A stretch of 55,345 nt of DNA from Marinobacter litoralis (lineage in GTDB: Bacteria; Pseudomonadota; Gammaproteobacteria; Pseudomonadales; Oleiphilaceae), in contig NZ_QMDL01000006.1 of assembly GCF_003336705.1 (NCBI RefSeq), positions 1 to 55,345 on the forward strand, in the 5' to 3' direction. Position 1 is the stretch's first letter, and every line of letters starts with the position of its first letter. This document shows positions 24,700 to 33,732 of this stretch, piece by piece. The position numbers and the translations under genes were made by a program. The notes below the pieces were generated by a model, which had not been told where the DNA came from, made no database searches, and saw only the letters and a program-made list of their open reading frames with translations.

Positions 24700-26748
24700 T
24701 CAGAAGACAAACTCAAGGCCCGTGTACCAAGTACGCCCAGAAGCCGGTTCATAGTACCGATCATTACTGGCGTTAATACGAACATTGGCAAAGTGCTCTG
24801 TATCGCCGAGATTGTGCACGCCCGCAAACCCTTTCAACAGATAACTCCTTTCGGCGTAAAGCGTATTGCCTCCTCGAAAGTGGATCATCCAGTAGTCATC
24901 GACCTTGGTTTCATTGGCATCGTCGGCGACGATGTCTCCGATATAACGGACCTCTAGGGTGGTAAACGCGCCGCCCAAGCCTTGCCAGGTGAGTTGGTTT
25001 GACCAAAACTGCTCAGGTAGGCCGGGTAAACGGTTTCCATCATAACTAGTGGCACCCGAACGGTATGTATCAAACTCGTAGCTAGCCAACGTGAGTGCTG
25101 TTTCTGCGCGCCAGCTCGGCGAAATTAGCCAATCGGCCGCAGCCTCAACACCTTTGCGTGTGGTTTTGCCAGCATTACGGTAGAAGGTACGGTCATCCAG
25201 CCCTGGCAATTCATAGGGGATCAGTTCATCGCGGACATCTACCCAGAACAGGGTTATGTCGTAGTTGACGCCGTTACCAAAGCTGCCTCGCAGCCCTAGT
25301 TCATGATTCAGCGATTTTTGTGGTTCAGCTTCGGGGTTAAGCCCACCCACTCCAGAAGGATTTGCAAACTCCGAGAAAGTGGGGGTTTCGTAGGCACTGC
25401 TGATATTGGCATAGGCCTGGTGGGATTTAAGGTAGCGGTAACTCAAACCTGTAGAGCCACTCCATTCACGTAGAGTGCGACTCCCGCTTTGGTCTCCGTC
25501 GGTGGTGAAATCATCATTGACTTTGAGGTGTACCCGATCGAAACGACCACCCACTGATAGGGTTAATTGCTCGGACAGGCTCACATCTCCTTGTGCGAAG
25601 GCACCCAATGCCGTGGCGGTTTGCAGTTCATCGGCGGTCCGCCGTTGCAGCTCTCCTCCGAAGCTCATGCCTCGGCGGATACGATCATCCCGTTGTTTTC
25701 GGGCTTCTAGGCCGGCGACATAGCGAAAAGGCAACCCAGAGATTAAAAGCGACTCTCGGTAATCGGCCCTTACCCCATAATAATCCCTATCGTAATCAAT
25801 TCGGCTGTCACCGGGGTAGGGCAGTTGCTGTTCAAAATTCCTGCGGAGGTAAAAGGTATTCGCGCGGAATTCGCCTGGCCCCGCAGAAAGATCCTGGTAT
25901 TGGAGGCTTACCACTTGTTGATCAACGGATTGCCCGGTGTGGTAAGCCTCAGTAAAGCGCCCAGCCTGAGATCGGTCTTCTTCAGCCTGCTGAGTGGTCA
26001 GTGCGCCTGGGTCTTTTGAGCGTGGGTTGTCTAGGAGGTTAATGATGGCGGTCATCGAGCGATCGTTTCCGAGCTCTCGGCGCAGTTTGGCATTCAGAAG
26101 GTATTTTTCAACCTTAGCGTTCTCGCGATATCCCTCATAGTTAAGTGCTGAACCGTTGATGCTGTGAGACCAGGGGCCATTGTTCTGGCTGTTTTTGAGT
26201 GAGATCTTGCCAAAGCGATCGCTTCCGCCCGTAACTCGCAGAGATGTTTCATTGGGTCTACGACGCCCATCTGATGTGGTTACACTGATAACGCCACCAG
26301 CTGCGTTGCCATATAGAGCTGAGGCCGGGCCGCGGATAACTTCGATGCGCTCGGCGCTGTCGAGGTCAATTGCATCCAGTTGGGCCTGCCCATCCGGTAA
26401 CGTATACGGGATGCCATCTACTACAACCGTAATACCCCGAACTCCAAAAGGCGCTCGCGCTCCAAACCCACGTATGGCTATACGTTCTCCTTGCGCGAAG
26501 TTCTCCTTGTTTTGCAGAAAAAGACCAGGAACCATAGCAAGAGATTCATCAAGCTTTAGCTTGGGTTGGCCTTTATGAATCGAATCTGGCTGTACGACCG
26601 AGATGGCCGCCGGTGTTTGGTACAAAGTGCGCTCCATCACCGGCGCCGTCACCACTATTTCAGCGGGTGTTTGTGCATAGGCTGTCATGGTGAAAGGCAA
26701 CATGATAAGTCCACTCAACAAGCGAAAGGTCAATTTGTAGTTGTTCAT
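24700..26748 (-). CDS. pqqU: TonB-dependent outer-membrane receptor, YncD/PqqU-like
   Basis: The 682-residue receptor has a signal peptide (to about AYAQ), a TonB-box-like start (EIVVTAP), a plug domain (AAISVVQPDSI, RIAIRGFGARAPFGVRGI, IEVIRGPASALYGNAAGGVISVTT) and a beta barrel ending in YTGLEFVF. Several segments parallel E. coli YncD as I remember it: DGIPYTLPDGQ, FYRNAGKTTRKG, NRLPGLPEQ, RYIGDIVADD and NDRYYEPASGR. YncD has been shown to import the redox cofactor PQQ and renamed PqqU. Its place directly after a PQQ alcohol dehydrogenase and aldehyde dehydrogenase supports a PQQ uptake role. I chose the ATG at 26748 because residues before it lie in a GC-rich hairpin region and do not resemble a signal peptide. 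Confidence 0.82.
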   Translation of the reverse strand: MNNYKLTFRLLSGLIMLPFTMTAYAQTPAEIVVTAPVMERTLYQTPAAISVVQPDSIHKGQPKLKLDESLAMVPGLFLQNKENFAQGERIAIRGFGARAPFGVRGITVVVDGIPYTLPDGQAQLDAIDLDSAERIEVIRGPASALYGNAAGGVISVTTSDGRRRPNETSLRVTGGSDRFGKISLKNSQNNGPWSHSINGSALNYEGYRENAKVEKYLLNAKLRRELGNDRSMTAIINLLDNPRSKDPGALTTQQAEEDRSQAGRFTEAYHTGQSVDQQVVSLQYQDLSAGPGEFRANTFYLRRNFEQQLPYPGDSRIDYDRDYYGVRADYRESLLISGLPFRYVAGLEARKQRDDRIRRGMSFGGELQRRTADELQTATALGAFAQGDVSLSEQLTLSVGGRFDRVHLKVNDDFTTDGDQSGSRTLREWSGSTGLSYRYLKSHQAYANISSAYETPTFSEFANPSGVGGLNPEAEPQKSLNHELGLRGSFGNGVNYDITLFWVDVRDELIPYELPGLDDRTFYRNAGKTTRKGVEAAADWLISPSWRAETALTLASYEFDTYRSGATSYDGNRLPGLPEQFWSNQLTWQGLGGAFTTLEVRYIGDIVADDANETKVDDYWMIHFRGGNTLYAERSYLLKGFAGVHNLGDTEHFANVRINASNDRYYEPASGRTWYTGLEFVF

Positions 26749-26800
26749 AAGTGTCGTCTTGAGAGGGTGTTTGACAGTGTAAACCTGTGGCTCGTATATC

Positions 26801-26830
26801 GAGGCCCCGGTATCCGTACCCCGGGGCCTC
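26801..26830 (-). terminator. Hairpin between aldehyde dehydrogenase and TonB receptor genes
   Basis: GAGGCCCCGG (26801-26810) and CCGGGGCCTC (26821-26830) form a perfect 10-bp stem with a 10-base loop, 15 bases after the aldehyde dehydrogenase stop on the minus strand. No T-run follows it, so it may attenuate rather than stop transcription into the receptor gene. Confidence 0.55.
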
Positions 26831-26845
26831 ATGCTCTCTATTTTG

Positions 26846-28360
26846 CTAAAGGGCCATAAAAACCGATTTGGTTTCTAGGTAGGAGTCCAGAGACTGTTTG
26901 CCCATATCGCGGCCAACCCCAGAAAGTTTGTAGCCTCCAAATGGCACGTTTGCGTCAAGCATATTGTGCCCATTGACCCAGACCGTGCCGGCCTTAAGTC
27001 TTGGGATTATACGTTGCACTTGTGAGAGATCGTTTGACCATATGCTGGCTGCCAAGCCGTAGCGGCTGTCATTGGCGCGGAGAACTACATCGTCCACATC
27101 ATCAAAGGGGATTGCTACCAGCACCGGACCGAATATTTCCTCTTTGGCGATAACTAGGCTGTCATCTTCACTGGTGAAGATGGTTGGTTTGACGTAATAG
27201 CCCTTGCGATCAGCCCTCTCGCCGCCAGTTACCAAGCGGGCACCTTCCTCGCGTCCTTTCTCAATGAAATGGCAGACCCTATCGAGCTGTACCTGGGACA
27301 CCAGCGGCCCCATTTCCGTAGCAGGGTCGAGGCCCGAGCCCATTGGAATGCTCTCGGCTAGCTCCGCGAGCCGATTCACAACCGCATCAAAGATGCTTCG
27401 GTGCACGTATAAGCGTGAGCCCGCGCTACAGGTTTGCCCGTGATTAAAAAATATGGCTGTCGCTGCACCTTGTGCCGCTTTTTCAGGATCACAGTCCCCC
27501 AAGACAATCATAGGTGACTTACCTCCCAACTCCAGAGTAACGCGGGCCATATTGTCCATGGCGGCGCGGCCGATGACCTGTCCTACCTGTGTTGACCCCG
27601 TGAAGCTGATTTTGTTGATGCCCGGGTGCTTGGTCAAAGCCGAACCGGCATTCTGCCCATCACCCGTGACGATATTGACGACACCTTCAGGGAAGTTGGC
27701 CTCTTCAATAAGCTCCCCTAAATACAGGGCAGAAAGAGACGTTTGCTCTGCGGGCTTAAGAACCACGGTACAGCCGGCTGCAAGGGCTGGTGCGAGTTTC
27801 CAGCACGCCATTAGAAAGGGGAAGTTCCACGGTATGATGGCGGCCACAACGCCGACCGGTTCCCGCCGAGTGTAGGCAAAAAAGTCTGCTTCGGGCGGCG
27901 CAAAAGGCACAGATACATCCAAAGTTGACCCTTCAATTTTGGTTGTCCAGCCCGCCATGTAGCGGAAAAATTCCAGTCCTAAACCTATATCGACGGCCTG
28001 AGCAATGGCGGCAGATTTGCCATTGTCGATGGCTTCCAGTTCGGCGATTACTCGAGCGTCACGCTCAATCAGATCGGCCAACTCTAAAAGCAAATTTTGC
28101 CGAGTGGAAGGCCGCATCCGCGCCCAAACACTATGTTCTAACGCTTTTTTTGCACACTCTACAGCGTTATCAACATCCTCTGCGTGGGCAGACGGTATGC
28201 TTCCAATTACCGCTTCATCGGCCGGGTTGACGATCTGTAGGCGCTCGCCATTCAGTGCATCAACCCATTGTCCGCCTATCAACATGCGGTGAGTTTGGCG
28301 ATCTAGAAATGCACGTGTCTTTTGTTGGGTATTTGCTACTTCGTTTGTCATACTGTTCAT
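26846..28360 (-). CDS. NAD(P)-dependent aldehyde dehydrogenase
   Basis: The 504-residue protein is a complete class I aldehyde dehydrogenase: the cofactor segment IIPWNFPFLMACWKLAPALA, the Rossmann loop FTGSTQVGQ, the general base in LELGGKSP, the nucleophilic Cys in FFNHGQTCSAGSRL and the late EEIFGPVL motif. It probably oxidises the aldehyde made by the PQQ alcohol dehydrogenase encoded 15 bases upstream, passing electrons to NAD. The sequence style is close to phenylacetaldehyde and betaine-aldehyde-type enzymes, so an aromatic or medium-chain aldehyde is possible, but the substrate is not fixed by sequence. Confidence 0.9.
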   Translation of the reverse strand: MNSMTNEVANTQQKTRAFLDRQTHRMLIGGQWVDALNGERLQIVNPADEAVIGSIPSAHAEDVDNAVECAKKALEHSVWARMRPSTRQNLLLELADLIERDARVIAELEAIDNGKSAAIAQAVDIGLGLEFFRYMAGWTTKIEGSTLDVSVPFAPPEADFFAYTRREPVGVVAAIIPWNFPFLMACWKLAPALAAGCTVVLKPAEQTSLSALYLGELIEEANFPEGVVNIVTGDGQNAGSALTKHPGINKISFTGSTQVGQVIGRAAMDNMARVTLELGGKSPMIVLGDCDPEKAAQGAATAIFFNHGQTCSAGSRLYVHRSIFDAVVNRLAELAESIPMGSGLDPATEMGPLVSQVQLDRVCHFIEKGREEGARLVTGGERADRKGYYVKPTIFTSEDDSLVIAKEEIFGPVLVAIPFDDVDDVVLRANDSRYGLAASIWSNDLSQVQRIIPRLKAGTVWVNGHNMLDANVPFGGYKLSGVGRDMGKQSLDSYLETKSVFMAL

Positions 28361-28375
28361 TGAAAATTCCTCGAT

Positions 28376-30496
28376 TCATTGGCTTTTAGGGCGAATTGCG
28401 TCAGCGGTACCTTGGATAAATGCCTTTATTTTCTCGACATCGGCTTCGCTCAGCCTGCCCGTAAAGTCAGGCATTCCTTTGGATACAAATGGACCGTTAA
28501 AGACAAAGGCTCCTAGATTTTCAATAACAGCACTATTGACGTAACCTAGGTTCGGAATGTTTCCGCCTTTATCCACCCCGGGGACGCCGTGACAAAAAAC
28601 GCAGTTACTGACGTAAAGTCCGGTGCCTTCCTCGACAAACTCCGGATTGTATTTAACGCCGGATATCAGTGAACCTAACTGATATTTGGTGAACTCAGGC
28701 ATTTCCGCATCACCATTCAGGGCAAATGTATAAACGGTGCCGGGAGTCTTTAGGTCTGAGCCTCGCTGAGATTGGCCGTATACGCCGCCCCAGCCCGCTG
28801 CAATAGAGATATATTGGGTGCCATCTACTTCATAAGTGACCGGCGCTGCGATCACACCGGTTCCCATGGGAGACTCCCATAACGGCTTGCCTGTTTGAGC
28901 ATTAAACGCCATTAATCGAGCATCTGCTGTGCCTTGAAAGACCAGATTGCCAGCGGTAGAAAGCGCGCCTCCGTTCCAAGGAGAGGCATGCTCGTAACGC
29001 CAGGCCTCCTCTTGTTTCACTGGGTCCCAGGCTGTCAGGCGTCCGAATGGTTTACTCGAAGGAGGGGCCTCGTTGATCCTCATAGCCGTATTCCAGCCAA
29101 TACCGCTCATGGGTTGTCCGGGCTCATTGCTGTCTATATTTAGCCAGGTGGGGTCTTCGGATAATGTCACTGGAATGTTCTGAGACGGGAAGTAGGCTAG
29201 CCCTGTGTCAGAATTAAACGACATTGAGTGCCAGTTGTGTCCGCCAAAGGGGCCCGGGATCGCATCAAACGGTTTGTCAGTAGCCCGCGCGTCAGGTGCC
29301 TCGATAGGTCGTCCGTTGCTGTCGTACCCTACTGCCCAGTTCACATCGACGAAATTCTTGGCGGATATAAACTCCCCGTTGGTCCGGTCGACCACGAAAA
29401 AGAATCCGTTTTTAGGCGCATGTATAATAACTTTTCGCTGTTCGCCCTCTATAACCAGATCTGTAAGTATCATGTCCTGCGCTGAGGTGTAGTCCCAGTT
29501 ATCTCCCGGCGTTTCCTGGTAATGCCAAACATACTCGCCGGTATCGGGGTTTAGTGCGACGATAGAAGCTACGTAGAGGTTGTCTCCGCCTTTTGGACTG
29601 CGCTTTTTATGCGACCATGGAGCGCCATTACCTGTGCCGATGTACATAAGGTTTAGGTCTGGATCAAAGACCATTGAGTTCCAAACGGTGCCGCCACCAC
29701 CGCTTTCCCAGTATTTGCCACTGGGGTCCCAGGTCTTTGCGGCTTTTTCCATAGCCTCGTTCTCAAAGGGCTTGTTTGGGTTCCCGGGTACGGTGAACCA
29801 GCGCCATTTTTGCTCTCCACTTTTGGCGTCGTATGCTGTTATATAGCCCCTTACACCGCGTTCTGCGCCGCCGTTTCCGATGATTACATTGCCTTTAAAC
29901 ACCCGTGGTGCCCCTGTCAGCGTGTAACCAATTTCCTTGTCAATCAGCGTATTTTTTTCCCAGACTTTTTTGCCTGTTTTTGCGTCGACGGCGACCAGTC
30001 TCCCATCAAGTGCCGCAACATAGACATTGCCTTCGTATAAGGCGACACCTCTGTTGACCACGTCACAGCAGGCCTCGTAGGCTTTTTCGCGAGGAACTTC
30101 CGGATCGAACGTCCATAGCTTTTTACCGTTTTTGGCATCAACTGCATGCACCACGCTCCAGGATGCGGTGACATACATCACTCCGTCGACAACCAAGGGG
30201 GTCGCTTCAATCCCGCGACTTGATTGCAGGTCGTAGGTCCAGGCGAGCCCCAGTTTATCGACATTATCGGCTGTAATTTGGGAGAGGGGACTGTAGCGTG
30301 TTTCTGAGTAATCGAAACCGTGAGCCGGCCAATCTTTGCCTGTTTTGGCGTTTTCTAAGATGTAGCGTTCATTGACTTGGTCAATGCGATTGGCAGCGAT
30401 TGCATGAGCGCTAGTAAACCCTAGGCTCACCACCAGGGCCAATCGGAGGGCATGGGGTATTATAAGGATTCCGGAGCCGTTTTTTATAAATGTCAT
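28376..30496 (-). CDS. PQQ-dependent quinohaemoprotein alcohol dehydrogenase, calcium-type
   Basis: This periplasmic enzyme (706 residues) oxidises an alcohol with pyrroloquinoline quinone and passes electrons to a C-terminal cytochrome c domain. It has a signal peptide, the eight-bladed propeller with its tryptophan motifs, the adjacent disulfide Cys-Cys (EACCDVV, 143-144), the catalytic Asp335 in NWDYT, and a haem site CVFCH (632-636) with likely Met ligand in KGMPDF. The residue two after the catalytic Asp is Thr337, not the extra Asp of lanthanide enzymes, so calcium is the expected metal. The ATG at 30496, with AAGGA upstream, is preferred over the start at 30556, which overlaps the previous gene. 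Confidence 0.92.
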   Translation of the reverse strand: MTFIKNGSGILIIPHALRLALVVSLGFTSAHAIAANRIDQVNERYILENAKTGKDWPAHGFDYSETRYSPLSQITADNVDKLGLAWTYDLQSSRGIEATPLVVDGVMYVTASWSVVHAVDAKNGKKLWTFDPEVPREKAYEACCDVVNRGVALYEGNVYVAALDGRLVAVDAKTGKKVWEKNTLIDKEIGYTLTGAPRVFKGNVIIGNGGAERGVRGYITAYDAKSGEQKWRWFTVPGNPNKPFENEAMEKAAKTWDPSGKYWESGGGGTVWNSMVFDPDLNLMYIGTGNGAPWSHKKRSPKGGDNLYVASIVALNPDTGEYVWHYQETPGDNWDYTSAQDMILTDLVIEGEQRKVIIHAPKNGFFFVVDRTNGEFISAKNFVDVNWAVGYDSNGRPIEAPDARATDKPFDAIPGPFGGHNWHSMSFNSDTGLAYFPSQNIPVTLSEDPTWLNIDSNEPGQPMSGIGWNTAMRINEAPPSSKPFGRLTAWDPVKQEEAWRYEHASPWNGGALSTAGNLVFQGTADARLMAFNAQTGKPLWESPMGTGVIAAPVTYEVDGTQYISIAAGWGGVYGQSQRGSDLKTPGTVYTFALNGDAEMPEFTKYQLGSLISGVKYNPEFVEEGTGLYVSNCVFCHGVPGVDKGGNIPNLGYVNSAVIENLGAFVFNGPFVSKGMPDFTGRLSEADVEKIKAFIQGTADAIRPKSQ

Positions 30497-30536
30497 CTCA
30501 ATGTCCTTTATCTTTGTTATTTCTGCTTCTAGCCAT

Positions 30537-31460
30537 TCAGAAGGCTTTGAGAACACGAAGGTTGATTCGATGCTGTTCTTTAAACCCGTTGTCTACTGAA
30601 AGGTCTGTCCCATAATTTGCCATTAACTGTAAGCCTGGCGTCGCGGACCAAGCCGTACCCACGGTTATCTTTGTGTGTGATATCCGGTTGTCCTGATCGG
30701 TACCGTTCACAGATGTTTCGCCTCCTAGTGTGTGAGAAACTCCTGCGCGAAAATCCAATTGTGAAGACAGGTGATAACGAAGAAACCCTTGGAATTGATA
30801 AGAAGGGTCCTGTTCTAGGGTTGCGTTAGTCGATCCAAACTTATCGTTGTCACCATAAACCGTAACGTCAGCGGCCAGATCTAGTGAGATCTTAGGGGTA
30901 ATCCCGTTAACGTAGCCGGCTTGCAAGGCATATTTCCAACGATTCTCTCCAAGGTTTAAAGCGTCAGTTCGGTCATAGCTTCCAGTGGGGAGGTAGAGGA
31001 AAGGAGTAATACCGAAATAGGTGTTACTTTCAGGTTTGTTTACCAGCCAGACTGTGGCGGCTAAGATCAGATCACCTACGCCACTGGCATCGCCTAGGCC
31101 AGATGTGTCGTCCTTGCCTTCAAGCTTTCCTACCGGTAGAAGGAACTGAGGATCTACGGTGTAACCTCCGATTTCAGTAAAGTGGACGCCCCGAAGAATA
31201 CCGATATGTGAATCGAGCCTAGCATTGATAGGGGCTTTATCGCCGTCTGAGTAGAGGGAGTCCCGAGTAGCGAACTGGTAGTAGCCCATTGCTAGATTAG
31301 TGCCCGGCGGGAGCGCAGTGTAGTCTCCCGCATCGATATCAACGGCGTTGGCATTGCCTGAAGAGAGCAGCAAAGAGGCTATGGTAGCAGTAGCTAGGCA
31401 TAGGAAACGCTGCTTTGAGGACGCTGGGGTTATTTTTCCAAAGCTTGACATAAATGGCAT
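30537..31460 (-). CDS. Outer-membrane MetA-pathway-type porin/transporter
   Basis: The 307-residue protein has a signal peptide (to about GNANA) and a beta-strand-rich body typical of the 'MetA pathway of phenol degradation' outer-membrane family: PPGTNLAMGYYQFATR, then PFLYLPTGSYDR, RWKYALQAGY and a C-terminal aromatic strand ending in VLKAF. Such proteins accompany alcohol and aromatic degradation operons and are thought to help hydrophobic substrates through the outer membrane. It is first in the minus-strand operon with the PQQ dehydrogenase, aldehyde dehydrogenase and TonB receptor, behind a sigma-54-like promoter. Function is a family-level prediction. Confidence 0.8.
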   Translation of the reverse strand: MPFMSSFGKITPASSKQRFLCLATATIASLLLSSGNANAVDIDAGDYTALPPGTNLAMGYYQFATRDSLYSDGDKAPINARLDSHIGILRGVHFTEIGGYTVDPQFLLPVGKLEGKDDTSGLGDASGVGDLILAATVWLVNKPESNTYFGITPFLYLPTGSYDRTDALNLGENRWKYALQAGYVNGITPKISLDLAADVTVYGDNDKFGSTNATLEQDPSYQFQGFLRYHLSSQLDFRAGVSHTLGGETSVNGTDQDNRISHTKITVGTAWSATPGLQLMANYGTDLSVDNGFKEQHRINLRVLKAF

Positions 31461-31505
31461 AGTGCAGATTCCTTATTGATTTTGTTGGTACCGCAGACGT
31501 GTCTA

Positions 31506-31521
31506 AGCAGAGCTCGTGCCA
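31506..31521 (-). promoter_or_regulatory. Sigma-54 (-24/-12) promoter of the alcohol oxidation operon
   Basis: On the minus strand TGGCAC-GAGCT-CTGCT matches the TGGCAC-N5-TTGCW consensus with one mismatch in the -12 element and exact spacing. It lies about 45 bases upstream of the porin-like gene start at 31460. The divergent gene encodes a sigma-54 activator, which makes the match credible. Confidence 0.75.
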
Positions 31522-31668
31522 AGTAAACTGAAATATAAATAGACCGATGAAACAGAGGGTTACGGATCAATAGAAATACATAAAGGCCCAGGGAAGGAAA
31601 AACTGGATCGTTTTAATACACACCATCCGGTCAGGTGAATAAAAATAAAACAGCTTGGTGGAGGAAGT

Positions 31669-33555
31669 ATGGAGGTACATAATTTCGATCAAGATACCCG
31701 GGTTCAGCAAGCACGGGAGCTTTTTGATGCGGGCCTTGAGGTGCCGTCTCAGTGGGTGCGGGATGAGGTTATGCGATCCTGGTTGCGCTCTAGAGAGCAC
31801 GGCCTTTCTCCTGTCGATCAGGTTTTACGAAAGACCTTGTCGCTCAATGAATTACCTTATTTGCACGATCAGCACCGAGATCTTCTGTGTTATGTAGAAC
31901 CGGAAATGCGAAATTTGTTTCGGTCTTGGGGGGCAGCTGGCTGGGTCTTTGCCTGTCTGGAAAGAGAAGGTCGGAGTATTAAGTATTTTGGAAAGGAAAG
32001 CCTGCTGGGAACATCGTTAAGCTCGGGGCTCGATCTTTCTGAGCAAGTTGCGGGTACTAATGGCCCTGGCTGTGCTTTGCTCGAACACAGGCCTTCAGTC
32101 GTGTGTGGTGATGAGCATTTTTTGCATGAATTTCGAGATCTTGCTTGCGTTGCTGTCCCCATTTTTGACCCGGCAGGAATGGTGATCGGGGCCCTGAATG
32201 CGACTAAGCACTACGATGGTCGTCCTGTAGGGATACTCGAGTCCGTTGCTTTGGCGAGCAGAGCTGTTGAAAACCGGATGGTAGGAGATTTGTCTGGTGC
32301 TTGGGTGCTTGCGATTCACTATCTTCCAGAGCTAACCGGTTCGCCGATGCGAGGTCTGATTCATTTCTGTGCAGATGGTGAAGTGTTGGGGGCAAACCCC
32401 ACTGCTCGGCAGATGCTGGAACTGGACATTCTTGAGCAGAACGGGGGAGCGGTGACGTTCAGAGATTTGTTCTCTTGCAGTCTTGATGAGGTAAGGCGTT
32501 CGCAACGTAGTCCAATTAAGGTGGCATGCCACAATGGATCAGAACTGTTTTTGAAGGCCGAAACAGTGCCCGAAGTATCCTCACCTGTTCACGCCCAAGT
32601 TGTGTTGGAACGCGCATCAGCAACAGCACCGTCTCCATTTTTTGCAGAGGTTTCCCTGCGTCCTCTTTTTGAAAAGGCACGCCGTGCTTTCATGCATCGT
32701 GTGCCGATGTTGATTAGCGGTGAAACGGGAACAGGAAAGGAGGTGCTTGCCCGTTGGTTACACTCGCAGGGCCCTTCCCCTAAAGGTGCCTTTGTGGCTG
32801 TAAATTGCTCAGCTATCCCAGCAGGCTTAATTGAATCTGAGCTATTTGGCTACGCCGACGGAGCGTTCACCGGTGCTCGCCGTGGGGGCGCCAAAGGAAA
32901 GTTCGAAGAGGCCTGCGGAGGGACGCTGTTTCTTGATGAGATTGGAGACATGCCGGTGGAGTTTCAAGCACGCTTGTTACGTGTACTGCAGGAGCGAACG
33001 GTAACTCGGCTGGGGGAAGAAAAAACTCGTGAGGTCTGCTTTTCTTTGATTTGCGCTACCCACCGGAATCTGGATGAGCTAATGGAACAAGGGAGCTTTC
33101 GCGATGATCTTTACTATCGGGTGAATGGCCTGAAGGTAACGTTGCCGCCATTAAGAGAACGTGAAGATCTAGATGGGTTGATCGATCATTTGCTGGCGGT
33201 CGCCGCATCACCAGATAGACCATCGATATTGTCTCCGGAAGCCCGCAACCTGTTAAGAAATTATCCCTGGAAAGGAAACATTCGAGAGCTGGAACAGGCA
33301 CTAAAGTTAGGGCAGGCGCTGGCTAATAACGGTGTTATTGAAGTTGATCACCTGCCTGAAGCAGTAAAAGCGAATCGATTTACCGCGTTAGCGCCAGCAA
33401 TGACTCCGAAATCGGGACGCTTATTGGCTAATGCCGAACGCGAGGCTGTGTGTGCGGCGCTCGAAAAATGCAGTGACAATATTAGTGCTGCGGCGCGAGA
33501 GTTGGGCATAACCCGAGCAACGCTGTACCGGAAAATAAAGCGGTTTGGGCTTTAA
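31669..33555 (+). CDS. Sigma-54-dependent enhancer-binding activator (AcoR-like)
   Basis: The 628-residue regulator has an N-terminal GAF-type sensor region (about 70-210, including VAGTNGPGCALLEHRPSVV), a central AAA+ domain with Walker A GETGTGKE (about 350), the sigma-54 contact loop GAFTGA (about 398), Walker B GTLFLDEIGDM and the arginine-finger region FRDDLYYRVNGL, and a Fis-type C-terminal helix-turn-helix (NISAAARELGITRATLYRKIKRF). This order is that of AcoR-type activators of alcohol and acetoin catabolism. It is divergent from the PQQ dehydrogenase operon, whose promoter region has a sigma-54 site, so it most likely activates that operon on sensing the alcohol or aldehyde. Confidence 0.92.
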   Translation: MEVHNFDQDTRVQQARELFDAGLEVPSQWVRDEVMRSWLRSREHGLSPVDQVLRKTLSLNELPYLHDQHRDLLCYVEPEMRNLFRSWGAAGWVFACLEREGRSIKYFGKESLLGTSLSSGLDLSEQVAGTNGPGCALLEHRPSVVCGDEHFLHEFRDLACVAVPIFDPAGMVIGALNATKHYDGRPVGILESVALASRAVENRMVGDLSGAWVLAIHYLPELTGSPMRGLIHFCADGEVLGANPTARQMLELDILEQNGGAVTFRDLFSCSLDEVRRSQRSPIKVACHNGSELFLKAETVPEVSSPVHAQVVLERASATAPSPFFAEVSLRPLFEKARRAFMHRVPMLISGETGTGKEVLARWLHSQGPSPKGAFVAVNCSAIPAGLIESELFGYADGAFTGARRGGAKGKFEEACGGTLFLDEIGDMPVEFQARLLRVLQERTVTRLGEEKTREVCFSLICATHRNLDELMEQGSFRDDLYYRVNGLKVTLPPLREREDLDGLIDHLLAVAASPDRPSILSPEARNLLRNYPWKGNIRELEQALKLGQALANNGVIEVDHLPEAVKANRFTALAPAMTPKSGRLLANAEREAVCAALEKCSDNISAAARELGITRATLYRKIKRFGL

Positions 33556-33732
33556 ATGGATTTAGACCAAAACAAAAGCGATGGCGGATAAAACTGAACA
33601 CGTGAACACGCAGAGAATCAACGGCCTAAAGTCCAAGAGATTGTCCGCTGAAAATTCAGTAAGCTCATAGCGACGATAATTATTTGAGTCTTGGAATACG
33701 AACCAGTCTACGCGCACCCCAGCGAGGTTAAG

